A stretch of DNA of 64,000 bases from CAWEDP01 sp963807925 (GCA_963807925.1 CAWEDP010000002.1:2170001-2234000); one strand, 5' to 3'; positions 8,744 to 17,510 are shown, numbered from the stretch's first letter. Program-made: numbers and translations. Notes: generated by a model not told the origin, from the sequence alone.

Positions 8744-9141
8744 GCCACGCGTCCTTCGAACGCCGCCGACGCGACGTGCGATTCGTGCAGAGTCACCTTC
8801 ACGCTCTCGACCTGCCGTCCGTCGGCGCCGAGCCGGTCGGCGCCGATGGCCGCGACGATGCGGTCGAAGATCGTGCGCGCGAGGACTTCCGTCGTGGTGT
8901 TCCGCCCGTGGAACGAGGCGTCGTCGTCCAGGTTGCGGTAGTTGAGATCCGACAGCACCGCGTGGACGACGTCGCCGGCGCGGCCGATGTCCACGACAAT
9001 CCCGATCGGCTCCAGCGTCGGCCGGCGGAACTCGACGTCCACGACGAAGGTCGCGCCGTGCAGCCGCTGCGCCGGACCAAAGACGTCGCCGCTCAAGCTG
9101 TGCGCAATCATGATGTGATCCCGCACGGTTACGCTGTACAT
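8740..9141 (-). CDS. degenerate 6-pyruvoyl-tetrahydropterin synthase / QueD-like protein
   Basis: A 133-residue protein with the T-fold of PTPS/QueD: N-terminal SVTVRDHIMIAHSL, then FGPAQRLHGATFVVDVEF, then DLNYRNLDD and NTTTEVLARTIFDRI. In active PTPS/QueD enzymes the second segment carries a catalytic Cys and an HGH zinc motif, and the third carries an Asp-His pair. Here the Cys is Ala, the second His of HGH is Ala and the Asp-His position reads Asn-Tyr. The usual lyase reaction is therefore doubtful, although substrate-fold residues and the general shape remain. It is probably the first gene of the coupled trio with the glycosyltransferase and methyltransferase. It may be a repurposed pterin enzyme or binding protein. 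Confidence 0.82.
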   Translation of the reverse strand: MYSVTVRDHIMIAHSLSGDVFGPAQRLHGATFVVDVEFRRPTLEPIGIVVDIGRAGDVVHAVLSDLNYRNLDDDASFHGRNTTTEVLARTIFDRIVAAIGADRLGADGRQVESVKVTLHESHVASAAFEGRVA

Positions 9142-9166
9142 GAGAATCTCTGCAGGCTCCGCGTTC

Positions 9167-10147
9167 TCATCCGCCGTAACGGATCCGGTGACAGAGCGTG
9201 TCGCCGGGCGACGCGGCGAGCTCCGCCATGACGGCGGGCAGCGACTCGAAGTCGCTCTCGCCGGTGATGAGCGTGTCCAGCTCGGAATGACCGAGCAGCG
9301 ACAACGCCAGCTGCATCCGCCGGCGCGGGTCCCAGCGTGCGCGCTGCGGTGCGGCGACCCGTCCCACCTGGGACGACTTCAGGACCAGGCGGCGGGAGTG
9401 AAACGTTTCACCGAGCGAGAGGCCCACGATCTGACGGCCATACCAGCTCATCTCCACGATCGTCGCTTCGAAGGCCGCCAGTTGCAGCGCGAGAGCGAGC
9501 CCCGACGGCGACCCGCTGGCGTGAACGACCACGTCCCGGTCCCTGGCGGCCTCGTCCGGCGTCGCGAATCGCACGCCGAGCCGCTCGGCCACCTCCGCCC
9601 GGTGCGGATTGACATCGATGAGCTCGACCTCGCACCCGACGATCCGGCCCGCCAGCCAGGCGACGAGGCAGCCGACCGTCCCGCCCCCGACGACCGCCAC
9701 ACGATCGCCAACGTGCACCTCTGCGTCCCACACTCCGTTCACGGCGGTCTCCAGATTGGCCGCCAGCACCGCTCGTGCGGGTGGAACATCGCCGGGCACG
9801 GGATACACGGCGGCGGCGTCCACGACGTATCGGGTTTGATGCGGATAGAGCGCGAACACGGCGCGATCCCTGAGCGGGGGCGGTCCGACCTCGACGCAGC
9901 CGACGCTGGCGTACCCGTACTTGACCGCACCCGAAAAGTCGCCCTGCTGGAACGGGGCCCGCATCCGCTCGTGCTCGGTCGGCGGCACGAGCCCGCGGAA
10001 GACCAGCGCTTCGGTGCCGCGGCTGATTCCGCTGTACAGGGCCCGAACGACCACGTCGGCGGCCGAGGGCTTCGGCAGCGCTTCGGCGCGGATCTCCCCT
10101 CGGCCGGGCGCGGCGATCCAGAATGCGCGGGCGGCGGCGGCCGTCAC
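9167..10147 (-). CDS. medium-chain dehydrogenase/reductase (zinc-binding dehydrogenase family)
   Basis: About 326 residues of an MDR-type NAD(P)-dependent dehydrogenase. The N-terminal GroES-like domain contains YSGISRGTEALVF, seen in BchC-like members that lack the structural zinc cysteines. The Rossmann motif is VAVVGGGTVGCLVAWLAG near 150. I place the start at GTG 10147 (VTAAAARAFWIAAPGRG); an in-frame ATG at 10207 would overlap the start of the divergent CDP-alcohol transferase gene. It lies 25 nt upstream of the PTPS-like gene on the same strand. The oxidised substrate is unknown. Confidence 0.82.
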   Translation of the reverse strand: MTAAAARAFWIAAPGRGEIRAEALPKPSAADVVVRALYSGISRGTEALVFRGLVPPTEHERMRAPFQQGDFSGAVKYGYASVGCVEVGPPPLRDRAVFALYPHQTRYVVDAAAVYPVPGDVPPARAVLAANLETAVNGVWDAEVHVGDRVAVVGGGTVGCLVAWLAGRIVGCEVELIDVNPHRAEVAERLGVRFATPDEAARDRDVVVHASGSPSGLALALQLAAFEATIVEMSWYGRQIVGLSLGETFHSRRLVLKSSQVGRVAAPQRARWDPRRRMQLALSLLGHSELDTLITGESDFESLPAVMAELAASPGDTLCHRIRYGG

Positions 10148-10205
10148 GACGTCATTGTAGTTCCGCGATAGAATCCGAAGACCGCCGCCCCATTCGACCT
10201 GAGCC

Positions 10206-10961
10206 ATGACCACTCGACGTCTTCAGACCGACGCCGCAATCGCACTCGCCATCGGACTGGCCGCGGTCCTGGCCCTCGCCTTCGTTGCGCACGAGGTCCT
10301 GGGTCTGAGCGCGCTCTATCCCCTGACGTCGGCCGCGGCATTCGCGAGCGTTGCCATGGTCGTCTCCCGAACGGTGGCCGCCCATCATCCGTTCGATCGC
10401 TTCGGCGCGGCCAACTGGATCACCACGCTCAGGGCCGTTCCGGTGGCGCTCGTCGTGGGACTCGTCGCCGAGACGCCGGGTCCCGCCGTGGCGGCCACGG
10501 CCGCCGGCGCGGGGGCGGTCGCTGCCACCCTGGACGGCATCGACGGGTGGCTGGCGCGACGCACCGCGATGGCCACGCCATTTGGCGCCCGTTTCGACAT
10601 GGAGATCGACGCCGTGCTGATCCTGGCGCTCGCGATTCTTGCCTGGACGCTCGGCAAGGCGGGCGCATGGGTCGTCGCCTCGGGCCTCTTGCGTTACTTC
10701 TTGGTCGCTGCCGCCCGGCCATGGCCCTGGCTCGCCCGTCCGCTGCCGCGCAGCCGGCGGCGGCAGACCATCTGTGTCGTGCAGGTGGTGGGCCTGATCG
10801 TGGCGGTGTCGCCCCTGGCGGAACCCTGGCTGAGCACGCCGGTGGCTGGCGCGGCGCTGCTCGCCCTGTGCGGCTCGTTTCTGACCGACACGCTGTGGCT
10901 GTGGCGCGCCACTGCCGGCGCCGCCGCCACGGAGCTCTCGCCCTCTCCTTCCTGGCCGTGA
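10206..10961 (+). CDS. CDP-alcohol phosphatidyltransferase family membrane protein
   Basis: A 251-residue polytopic membrane enzyme. The complete CDP-alcohol phosphotransferase signature DGxxARx8Gx3Dx3D begins at DGWLARRT near residue 118 and runs through FGARFDMEID. Hydrophobic segments at about 12-34, 40-60, 78-110, 135-165 and 195-230 are consistent with the usual six-helix fold. It would transfer a phospho-alcohol from a CDP-linked donor to an acceptor alcohol in the inner membrane. The gene is divergent from the dehydrogenase and its stop overlaps the GTG start of the sulfatase-fold gene (GTGA), indicating coupling. Neither substrate is identifiable. Confidence 0.87.
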   Translation: MTTRRLQTDAAIALAIGLAAVLALAFVAHEVLGLSALYPLTSAAAFASVAMVVSRTVAAHHPFDRFGAANWITTLRAVPVALVVGLVAETPGPAVAATAAGAGAVAATLDGIDGWLARRTAMATPFGARFDMEIDAVLILALAILAWTLGKAGAWVVASGLLRYFLVAAARPWPWLARPLPRSRRRQTICVVQVVGLIVAVSPLAEPWLSTPVAGAALLALCGSFLTDTLWLWRATAGAAATELSPSPSWP

Positions 10962-12592
10962 GACATCGCCTCGCCGACGACGATCGCGCGGGAACCGGAC
11001 GGTACCTGAGGCTGACCGGCCTCGTCGCGGCGCTCGTGCTCCTCAACGGGTCGCTGGCATTCGAGAACCTCTGGCCGACGCCGATGGTTCGATGGAGCGG
11101 CGCCCTGTCCATCGAGCTGGCACTCGCCATCCTCGCGCTCGGCACGGTGGCGAGGTGGCGCGACAGGTGGTCGTCGCGCGCGGTCCGCATCTCGGCAGTC
11201 GTCTGGCTGCTGCTGGTGGCTGGTCACTACGCGGACGTGACGGCGCCGGCGCTGTACGGCCGCGAAGTGAACCTGTACTGGGATCTCCGCTTCGTGCCCG
11301 ACGTGGCGGCCCTTCTGGCGCGCGGCGGGCCGCTACGCCTGGCCCTGGCCGTTGCGCTCGGGATCGCCGTGATGGTGGGGCTGCTGTACGTGCTGTTCCG
11401 CTGGGCGCTCGGACGCGTCGCCGGGGCGCTGGCCGCGCCGCGCGAGCGGCAACTCCTCACGGCGGTCGCAGCGGCGATCGTGGTGTTGTTCGCCGTACAG
11501 AAGGTGACCGGCGGCGTGCCGCCCGGACTCTCGTTCGCCCCGCCGGTCACGGCAACCTACGCGCGACAGGCCCGGCTCGTGGCACGCGCGCTCACCGGAT
11601 CGGTGCGGCTGCCGGAAAGCCCGGCGTTCGATTCGGACTTCGCGCGCGTGAAGGGCGCGGACGTCTTCCTGGTCTTTCTCGAGTCGTACGGAGCGGTCAC
11701 GTTCGACCGGCCCGAGCTCGCCTCGCGGCTCGCGCCCGCGCGGGCGGTGCTCGACCGGGCGATCCACACGACGAATCGGCAGGTGGTGTCGGCGTTCGTC
11801 GAGTCGCCGACCTTCGGCGGATCGTCGTGGCTGGCGCATATCAGCCTGCTGTCGGGGATCGAGGTCCGCGGACCCGAGACCAACGCGCTGCTGATGACCC
11901 AGAAGCGTGAGACCCTGGTGTCTGCCTTCGCGCACCACGGCTATCGGACGGTCGCGTTGATGCCCGGACTGTGGCAACGGTGGCCCGAAGGCGCCTTTTA
12001 CGGTTTCGACGACATTTACGGCGGCGGCCGCCTCGACTACCGCGGTCCGGCGTTCGGCTGGTTCGACATGACGGATCAGTTCGCCCTCGCGCGGCTCGAT
12101 GCGCTCGAGCCGGAGCGGGCCGGCCGGCCGCTCTTCGTCTTCTTTCCCACGATCAGCACGCACACGCCGTTCACGCCCACGCCGCCCTACCAGCCCGACT
12201 GGCGCCGCGTGTTGTCGGACACGCCATACGACGTCGAGGACCTCGACAACGCCTACGGGCAGCAGCCGGACTGGCTGAACCTCGGCCCGGCGTACGGAAA
12301 CGCGATGGCCTATGCGTTCACCACGCTGGCGGGCTATCTCCAGGCCCGCGCGGACCGTGACCTGGTGATCGTGCTGCTCGGCGACCACCAGCCGCCGGCG
12401 CTCGTCAGCGGCGCCCATGCGTCGTGGGACGTCCCGGTTCACGTCATCACCGGCCGCCGGGCGGTCGTCGACCGTCTTCGCGCCGTCGGATTCCGGAGCG
12501 GGTTGACGCCGGTACGGCCGATCCTCGGGCGCATGCACACGCTGCTGCCGCGGCTGCTCGACGCGTTCGGCGATCGCGAACCGAAGGGCTGA
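10958..12592 (+). CDS. LTA-synthase-like sulfatase-fold membrane protein
   Basis: A 544-residue protein with about four transmembrane segments in its first 200 residues and a large extracytoplasmic alkaline-phosphatase/sulfatase-fold domain after that. Metal-site and nucleophile segments are visible: VFLVFLESYGA near 240, ESPTFGGSSWLAHISLLSG near 285 (a Ser pair where LtaS has its catalytic Thr), FPTISTHTPF near 400, and IVLLGDHQPPAL near 475. The GTG at 10958 overlaps the preceding stop. Relatives move glycerol-phosphate or phosphoethanolamine head groups, so together with the CDP-alcohol transferase this one could decorate a lipid-linked product at the outer face of the inner membrane. That is inference. 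Confidence 0.82.
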   Translation: MRHRLADDDRAGTGRYLRLTGLVAALVLLNGSLAFENLWPTPMVRWSGALSIELALAILALGTVARWRDRWSSRAVRISAVVWLLLVAGHYADVTAPALYGREVNLYWDLRFVPDVAALLARGGPLRLALAVALGIAVMVGLLYVLFRWALGRVAGALAAPRERQLLTAVAAAIVVLFAVQKVTGGVPPGLSFAPPVTATYARQARLVARALTGSVRLPESPAFDSDFARVKGADVFLVFLESYGAVTFDRPELASRLAPARAVLDRAIHTTNRQVVSAFVESPTFGGSSWLAHISLLSGIEVRGPETNALLMTQKRETLVSAFAHHGYRTVALMPGLWQRWPEGAFYGFDDIYGGGRLDYRGPAFGWFDMTDQFALARLDALEPERAGRPLFVFFPTISTHTPFTPTPPYQPDWRRVLSDTPYDVEDLDNAYGQQPDWLNLGPAYGNAMAYAFTTLAGYLQARADRDLVIVLLGDHQPPALVSGAHASWDVPVHVITGRRAVVDRLRAVGFRSGLTPVRPILGRMHTLLPRLLDAFGDREPKG

Positions 12593-12595
12593 CCT

Positions 12596-13357
12596 TCAGC
12601 GGCGTGGCTGCGCGAGCGTGGCCGGCGCGGCCGCGTGAGCAGCCGATCCGTACTCGCCGCGCGCCAGACGTCTCCGGACGCGCAGCAGCTCCTGCAGCAT
12701 CGCGGCGCCGTCGCGCCACAGGTTGAGGCGCGAGTCCGACCGGTAGTGCCATTCGATCGGCACCTCGACAATCCGCAGCCCCTGCGCCCGCGCGACCGCC
12801 AGGACTTCCACGTCGAACGCCCAGCCGTCCACCGTGACGAGCGGAAAGATGTCGGCCACGGCCGCGGCCGTGAACATCTTGAAGCCGCACTGCGAATCCT
12901 CGATTCCGGGGAGCGCCAGGAGCTGAACGGTCAGGTTGAACAGCCGTCCGACGAGGTGGCGATAGGCGGGCTCGCCCACCCGGCGGGCCTCCACGCCCTC
13001 GCGCGATCCGATCGCGACGTCGAACTCTTCGAGAACAGGAGGGAGGAAGCGGCGGATTTCCTGAATCGGCATCGACAGGTCGGCGTCGCTGATGAAGCGG
13101 TACTCGCTGGCCGCCGCGGTCAGGCCTGCCTTGATCGCGCCGCCTTTGCCGCGGTGCGGCTCCCGCATGACGACCACACGGCGCTCCTCGGCGGCCAACG
13201 CCTCGGCGATGTCCGCCGTCCCATCGGCCGACCCGTCGTCGACGATCCGCAGTTCCCAGTCCCACGACTGCGATCGCAGATACTCGCAGATGCGACGGAG
13301 CGTGTGGCCCAGACGTCGCTCTTCGTTGTAGGCGGGAACGATGATCGACAGGGTCAT
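12596..13357 (-). CDS. glycosyltransferase family 2 (dolichyl-phosphate glucosyltransferase-like)
   Basis: A 253-residue GT-A enzyme resembling polyprenyl- or dolichyl-phosphate beta-glucosyltransferases. LSIIVPAYNEE opens the protein, followed by RIVDDGSADGT near 41, GKGGAIKAGL near 76, the metal-binding FISDADLSMPI near 95, and SQCGFKMFTA near 158. Start ATG 13357 puts the GT2 motif at the N-terminus, as is normal; a longer frame adds an unlikely 16 residues. No C-terminal membrane domain is present. It converges on the sulfatase-fold gene with only 3 nt between stops. It would charge a lipid carrier with sugar at the cytoplasmic face. Confidence 0.88.
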   Translation of the reverse strand: MTLSIIVPAYNEERRLGHTLRRICEYLRSQSWDWELRIVDDGSADGTADIAEALAAEERRVVVMREPHRGKGGAIKAGLTAAASEYRFISDADLSMPIQEIRRFLPPVLEEFDVAIGSREGVEARRVGEPAYRHLVGRLFNLTVQLLALPGIEDSQCGFKMFTAAAVADIFPLVTVDGWAFDVEVLAVARAQGLRIVEVPIEWHYRSDSRLNLWRDGAAMLQELLRVRRRLARGEYGSAAHAAAPATLAQPRR

Positions 13358-13446
13358 CGGTCGGCCCCAGCAGTGTACTCGACCGAGCGAGCTTCCGGCC
13401 GGCACACGGCCTTCAGCCGGGCCGGATTTGCGGTACTCTTGGATTC

Positions 13447-13761
13447 ATGGCCTCCGGGCAGAACGAGACGGGCGGAGCTGTCCGGGAACGCCCGGCCCAC
13501 AAGACGCAGGAGCCGGCGCTCTACAAGGTCGTGCTGCTCAACGACGACTACACCACGATGGAGTTCGTGATCCAGGTGCTCGAGTCGGTCTTCCAGAAGT
13601 CGCCGGCCGAAGCGTACCGGATCATGATGCAGGTTCACGTCAGCGGCAAGGGGATCGCCGGCGTGTACCCCTGGGAAATCGCCGAGACCAAGGCGGACAC
13701 GGTGATCGGGCTGGCCCGCGACGCCGGCTTTCCGCTGCGGGCGGCGATCGAGGAAGAGTGA
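13447..13761 (+). CDS. clpS: ATP-dependent Clp protease adaptor ClpS
   Basis: A 104-residue adaptor that delivers N-degron substrates to ClpAP. The core starts with YKVVLLNDDYTTMEFVIQVL near 26-45, the ligand-binding pocket region of ClpS. It continues with the family MMQVHVSGKGIAGVY and closes with the AETKADTVI helix. The first 24 residues form the usual flexible N-terminal extension that contacts ClpA. Its TGA overlaps the ATG of clpA (TGATG), so the two are translationally coupled. Confidence 0.96.
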   Translation: MASGQNETGGAVRERPAHKTQEPALYKVVLLNDDYTTMEFVIQVLESVFQKSPAEAYRIMMQVHVSGKGIAGVYPWEIAETKADTVIGLARDAGFPLRAAIEEE

Positions 13762-16052
13762 TGTTTTCCGCCTCTGTCGAAATCGTGCTGACGATCGCCT
13801 ACCGCGAGGCGCTCAGCCGGCGGCACGCCTACGTCACGCTCGAGCACCTGCTGTACGCGCTCGCACACGACGTGGACGGCGAGCGCATTCTGGGCGCCTG
13901 CGGCGCCGATCTCCCGAAGCTGCGGCGCGACCTCGACGCGTACCTGGACGACGCGATCGAACGCGTGGCGCGCGGCCAGGAGCGCCAGCCGGAGCAGACG
14001 CGGGCGTTCGCCCATGCGCTGCAGACGGCGGTCCTCCACGTGCAGAGCGCGAATCGGCAGGAGGTACAGGCCGGCGACGTCTGCGCCGCGATTCTGCAGC
14101 AGACCAAGTCGCACGCCGCGCGCCTGCTCGCCGAGCAGGGCGTCACGCGCCTGGACGTCCTCGAGTACATCTCCCACGGCATCACGAAGACGCCCGTCCG
14201 GCAGGACGACGACCACGAGCCGTCCGGCGCCGCGGCCGGTGAGGGCGACGAAGGGCCGGCGACCTCCCGCGATCCGCTGTCCGCCTACTGCACGAACCTC
14301 ACCGACCGCGCCCGGCGCGGACTGCTCGACCCGCTCATCGGCCGCACGCACGAGCTCCAGCGCACCATCGAGGTGCTGTGCCGCCGCCGCAAGAACAACC
14401 CGGTGTTGGTCGGCGACGCCGGCGTCGGCAAGACCGCCATGGCCGAAGGGCTCGCCGCCCGCCTGCTCGCCGATGACGTGCAGGGATCGCTGGCCGGCGC
14501 GGAGATCTTCGCGCTCGACACCGGCGCGCTCCTCGCGGGCACGCGGTTCCGCGGCGATTTCGAGGAGCGGTTCAAGGCGGTGATCGCGGCGCTCGCCGCG
14601 CGACCGAAAGCCATCCTGTTCATCGACGAGATCCACTCCACGGTCGGCGCGGGCGCGGTGACCGGCGGCACGATGGATCTGGCGACGCTGTTCAAGCCGA
14701 TCCTGACCGCCGGCAGCCTGCGCATCATCGGGTCGACCACCTTCGACGAGTACAAGCAGATCGAGAAGGACCGGGCGCTGGCCAGACGCCTGCAGAAGAT
14801 TGCCATCGACGAGCCGTCGATGGAGGAGACCGTGCAGATCCTGGCCGGCCTGCGCACCCGGTACGAGGCGCACCACGGCGTCACCTACACCGACGCCGCG
14901 TTCGCGGCCGCGGCGAAGCTCGCCGCCCGGCACCTGCGCGACTACCGGCTGCCCGACAGCGCCATCGATCTCATCGACGAGGCGGGCGCCATCGCGCGGC
15001 TCGCGTCTCCGGGGGGCGGCGGCGTCATCGACGCGGCCGAGATCGAGCGCGTCGTCGCGCGCGTCGCCCGGATTCCCGAGCGCCAGGCGTCATCGTCGGA
15101 TCGGGAGCGTCTGCGCATGCTCGAGGAATCGCTGCAGCGCGTGGTGTTCGGACAGGACGAGGCGGTGCATCTGGTCGCGCAGGCGATCAAGCGGTCCCGG
15201 GCGGGCCTGGGACAGCCGGATCGGCCGGCGGGCTGCTTCCTGTTCACCGGCCCCACCGGCGTCGGCAAGACGGAGCTCGCGCGCCAGCTGGCGATCCTGC
15301 TCGGCAGCGAGTTCACGCGCTACGACATGAGCGAGTACATGGAGAAGCACGCCGTGGCCCGGCTCATCGGCGCGCCACCCGGCTACGTCGGCTTCGAGCA
15401 GGGCGGTCTGCTGGTCGACGCCGTCCGCACGCACCCGTACAGCGTCGTCCTGCTGGACGAAATCGAGAAGGCGCATCCCGACATCTACAACATCCTGCTG
15501 CAGGTGATGGACCACGCGACGCTGACCGACAACGCCGGCCGCAAGGCCGATTTCCGGAACGTCGTGCTCATCCTGACGTCCAACGCCGGCTCGCGCGAGA
15601 TGAGCGTCAAGTCCATCGGATTCGCCGACAAGGCGGCGGGCGGCGCGGCCGACGACGCCATCCGGCGGGCGGCGGCCAGTAAATCGAAGGCGGCCATCGA
15701 ACGGGTCTTCAGTCCGGAGTTCCGCAATCGCCTCGACGCGATCGTCACCTTCAAGTCGCTGACCTCCTCGGTGATGGAGAGCATCGTCGAGAAGTTCGTG
15801 CTGCAGCTGGAGAGCCAGCTCGGGGAACGGCACGTGGCGATCAGCTTGTCGCCGGAGGCGCGCGCATGGCTGGCCGCGAAGGGCTACGACCCGGTGTTCG
15901 GCGCGCGGCCGCTCGCCAGGGTCGTGCAGAAGGAGATCCGCGATCCGCTCACCGACGAGATCCTGTTCGGACAGCTGGAACGCGGCGGCACGGTCACGAT
16001 TGGCGCCGAGGGCGATCGGTTGACGTTCTGGTACGAGGGCCGCGAAGCCTAG
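13761..16052 (+). CDS. clpA: ATP-dependent Clp protease ATP-binding subunit ClpA
   Basis: A 763-residue class I Clp/Hsp100 unfoldase. A double Clp-N repeat fills residues 1-145. AAA module 1 has Walker A GDAGVGKT near 219 and Walker B ILFIDEIHS near 285. AAA module 2 has GPTGVGKT near 498, VVLLDEIEKAHPD near 560, and a SIGF ClpP-binding loop near 618. The ClpB-type coiled-coil middle domain is absent, which with the ClpS neighbour identifies ClpA rather than ClpB or ClpC. Length matches E. coli ClpA (758). No clpP is in the window. Confidence 0.97.
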   Translation: MFSASVEIVLTIAYREALSRRHAYVTLEHLLYALAHDVDGERILGACGADLPKLRRDLDAYLDDAIERVARGQERQPEQTRAFAHALQTAVLHVQSANRQEVQAGDVCAAILQQTKSHAARLLAEQGVTRLDVLEYISHGITKTPVRQDDDHEPSGAAAGEGDEGPATSRDPLSAYCTNLTDRARRGLLDPLIGRTHELQRTIEVLCRRRKNNPVLVGDAGVGKTAMAEGLAARLLADDVQGSLAGAEIFALDTGALLAGTRFRGDFEERFKAVIAALAARPKAILFIDEIHSTVGAGAVTGGTMDLATLFKPILTAGSLRIIGSTTFDEYKQIEKDRALARRLQKIAIDEPSMEETVQILAGLRTRYEAHHGVTYTDAAFAAAAKLAARHLRDYRLPDSAIDLIDEAGAIARLASPGGGGVIDAAEIERVVARVARIPERQASSSDRERLRMLEESLQRVVFGQDEAVHLVAQAIKRSRAGLGQPDRPAGCFLFTGPTGVGKTELARQLAILLGSEFTRYDMSEYMEKHAVARLIGAPPGYVGFEQGGLLVDAVRTHPYSVVLLDEIEKAHPDIYNILLQVMDHATLTDNAGRKADFRNVVLILTSNAGSREMSVKSIGFADKAAGGAADDAIRRAAASKSKAAIERVFSPEFRNRLDAIVTFKSLTSSVMESIVEKFVLQLESQLGERHVAISLSPEARAWLAAKGYDPVFGARPLARVVQKEIRDPLTDEILFGQLERGGTVTIGAEGDRLTFWYEGREA

Positions 16053-16053
16053 C

Positions 16054-16077
16054 CCGGCGATCCTCGCACGTCGCCGG
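16054..16077. terminator. possible bidirectional hairpin between convergent genes
   Basis: CCGGCGA and TCGCCGG form a perfect 7-bp stem around a 10-nt loop, exactly between the stop of clpA and the stop of the convergent exported-protein gene. There is no T-tract on either side, so termination is only suggested by position. Confidence 0.35.
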
Positions 16078-16815
16078 TCACCGTCTCACGGGAACGCCGT
16101 ACACCTCGATCGCGCCGACGTTCACGAATCCGGCCCACCCGTGACCGCTGCCCGGCATGAGATCGGCGAAGCCGACTTCGTCCACCCTGCTCAGATCCGG
16201 CCTGGTCACCCACCGTCCGATCTCGGGCGCCTGCTGCCGCTCGGCATGGATCGTCACGACGTTCTGGATGTCGAGCTTGAGCCAGCGGATGCCCGCGATC
16301 GGAAACTCCGTATCGAGAAAATTCTCGGTGGCGCCGTTGCCGTCGGCGTGATCGCCGATCAGCCATGTGCCGTCGGCCAGCTTGATCACCGGACGGACGA
16401 CGTGAAACCCGGCGGACCGCGTGGCCCATCGAATCATCGCGCGGCCGGTCAGGTCGACGTAGCTGGTCTTGTGTCTCAGCGTCGCGGCCACCGGCGTGGT
16501 GCAGATGCCGGTCCACAGATTCGGGGGATCGTTGCGGGTGTTGGGGCTGTTCGGCGCGATCTGAATGTTCTTCGCCGACGGCCCGTACAGCTTCAGTTCC
16601 AGATTCGGGTTCGCGACGACGTCTGGCGTCACGTCGCGCTCGGGCCCGGTCTGCTTCCACGTCTCGCGGAAGAAGAGCGGCGGCACCTGGGCGCCCGCGG
16701 TCGCCTGCGCCGGCGGCACGGCGCCTCCGCGGGAGGGCTGCTGCGCGATCAGCCCGATGCCCGCCGCAAGGACGGCCGCCGCAACCCACGATAGTGTCTG
16801 CACCGCTCGTGACAC
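16078..16815 (-). CDS. exported protein of unknown function
   Basis: A 245-residue protein with a clear signal peptide (residues 1-24, ending near GLIAQQ). I do not recognise the family. The mature part contains TWKQTGPERDVTPDVVANP, a middle segment LYGPSAKNIQIAP, and a C-terminal half in which GIRWLKLDIQNVVTI and WAGFVNVGAIEVYG suggest a beta-sandwich, carbohydrate-binding-like fold. Single Trp-rich strands recur. It is the last gene of a four-gene minus operon (DUF6152, CHEGN-family, DUF4410, this gene) with gaps of 21-34 nt. Confidence 0.75.
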   Translation of the reverse strand: MSRAVQTLSWVAAAVLAAGIGLIAQQPSRGGAVPPAQATAGAQVPPLFFRETWKQTGPERDVTPDVVANPNLELKLYGPSAKNIQIAPNSPNTRNDPPNLWTGICTTPVAATLRHKTSYVDLTGRAMIRWATRSAGFHVVRPVIKLADGTWLIGDHADGNGATENFLDTEFPIAGIRWLKLDIQNVVTIHAERQQAPEIGRWVTRPDLSRVDEVGFADLMPGSGHGWAGFVNVGAIEVYGVPVRR

Positions 16816-16849
16816 CCAAGCCTCCTCGGACAGACCCGACGTCCTCTCG

Positions 16850-17476
16850 TTACTTCAACTTCTTGTCCTTGGCCCACGCGCTCAGAAACTCGGCGAGATC
16901 CTCGCCGATGTTCTTCGTATCCGCGACGAGCTTGCCCATCGAATCGCCGCCGGCGGCGCCGATGACTCCCACCCGCCGCTGTTCGAAGGCGGCCAGCATC
17001 GAACCGTCGGCCATCCGGATCGAGCCGACGACCTTCACGGCTGACTTGCCCGCGCCGAAGCCGACGAAGTACCGCTTCGCGCGGCTTCCGGGGTCGAGCT
17101 CGGTGAACTTCCCTTCGACGAGAACGGCGCCCTCGGGAGGCGTCGCGCCCGCCTGGACGACCGAGACGGTCGCGAAGGGTCCCAGCTCCTTCAACTTCTC
17201 GACGAAACGGTCCGCCAGGATCTTCGGACCGTCGGCCTGCATCTTCTTGGTTTCATCCTTCTTCTCGCCCTCGACGATGTCCTCGTCGGTCGCGGAGAAC
17301 GGCCGGATGACGACGCTCGTCGAGGCGGGCAGCTTTTCCACGTACAACCGGGCTTCGTCGATGATGCCTTCCTTCACCGTCCGGACGACGCGATCTTCCG
17401 CACCCAGGGAACCCGCCAGCACCGTGGCGACTCCGACGATCCAGACCGTGACAAGGGCCGCACAGATCGCGCGCAT
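16850..17476 (-). CDS. DUF4410 domain exported protein
   Basis: A 208-residue protein with an N-terminal hydrophobic signal segment (MRAICAALVTVWIVGVATV). The DUF4410 core is recognisable near residues 105-165: PEGAVLVEGKFTELDPGSR, then RYFVGFGAGKSAVKV and GSIRMADGS. DUF4410 proteins are envelope proteins of unknown function. Start ATG 17476 is preferred over a frame that begins 16 residues earlier with no signal-like features. It lies in the middle of the operon, 34 nt from each neighbour. Confidence 0.8.
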   Translation of the reverse strand: MRAICAALVTVWIVGVATVLAGSLGAEDRVVRTVKEGIIDEARLYVEKLPASTSVVIRPFSATDEDIVEGEKKDETKKMQADGPKILADRFVEKLKELGPFATVSVVQAGATPPEGAVLVEGKFTELDPGSRAKRYFVGFGAGKSAVKVVGSIRMADGSMLAAFEQRRVGVIGAAGGDSMGKLVADTKNIGEDLAEFLSAWAKDKKLK

Positions 17477-17510
17477 GTCGTCTCCTCCCTGAGCGGGACG
17501 CGCCTGACGC

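Noticed and set aside
10207..10213. Upstream ATG/GTG starts for the medium-chain dehydrogenase
   Set aside because: They would overlap the start of the divergent CDP-alcohol transferase gene and lack a ribosome binding site; the GTG at 10147 fits the family N-terminus better.
16049..16819. Minus-strand frame overlapping the exported protein at 16078
   Set aside because: The alternative frame at 16078-16815 has a signal peptide and sensible composition; this one is Arg-rich.
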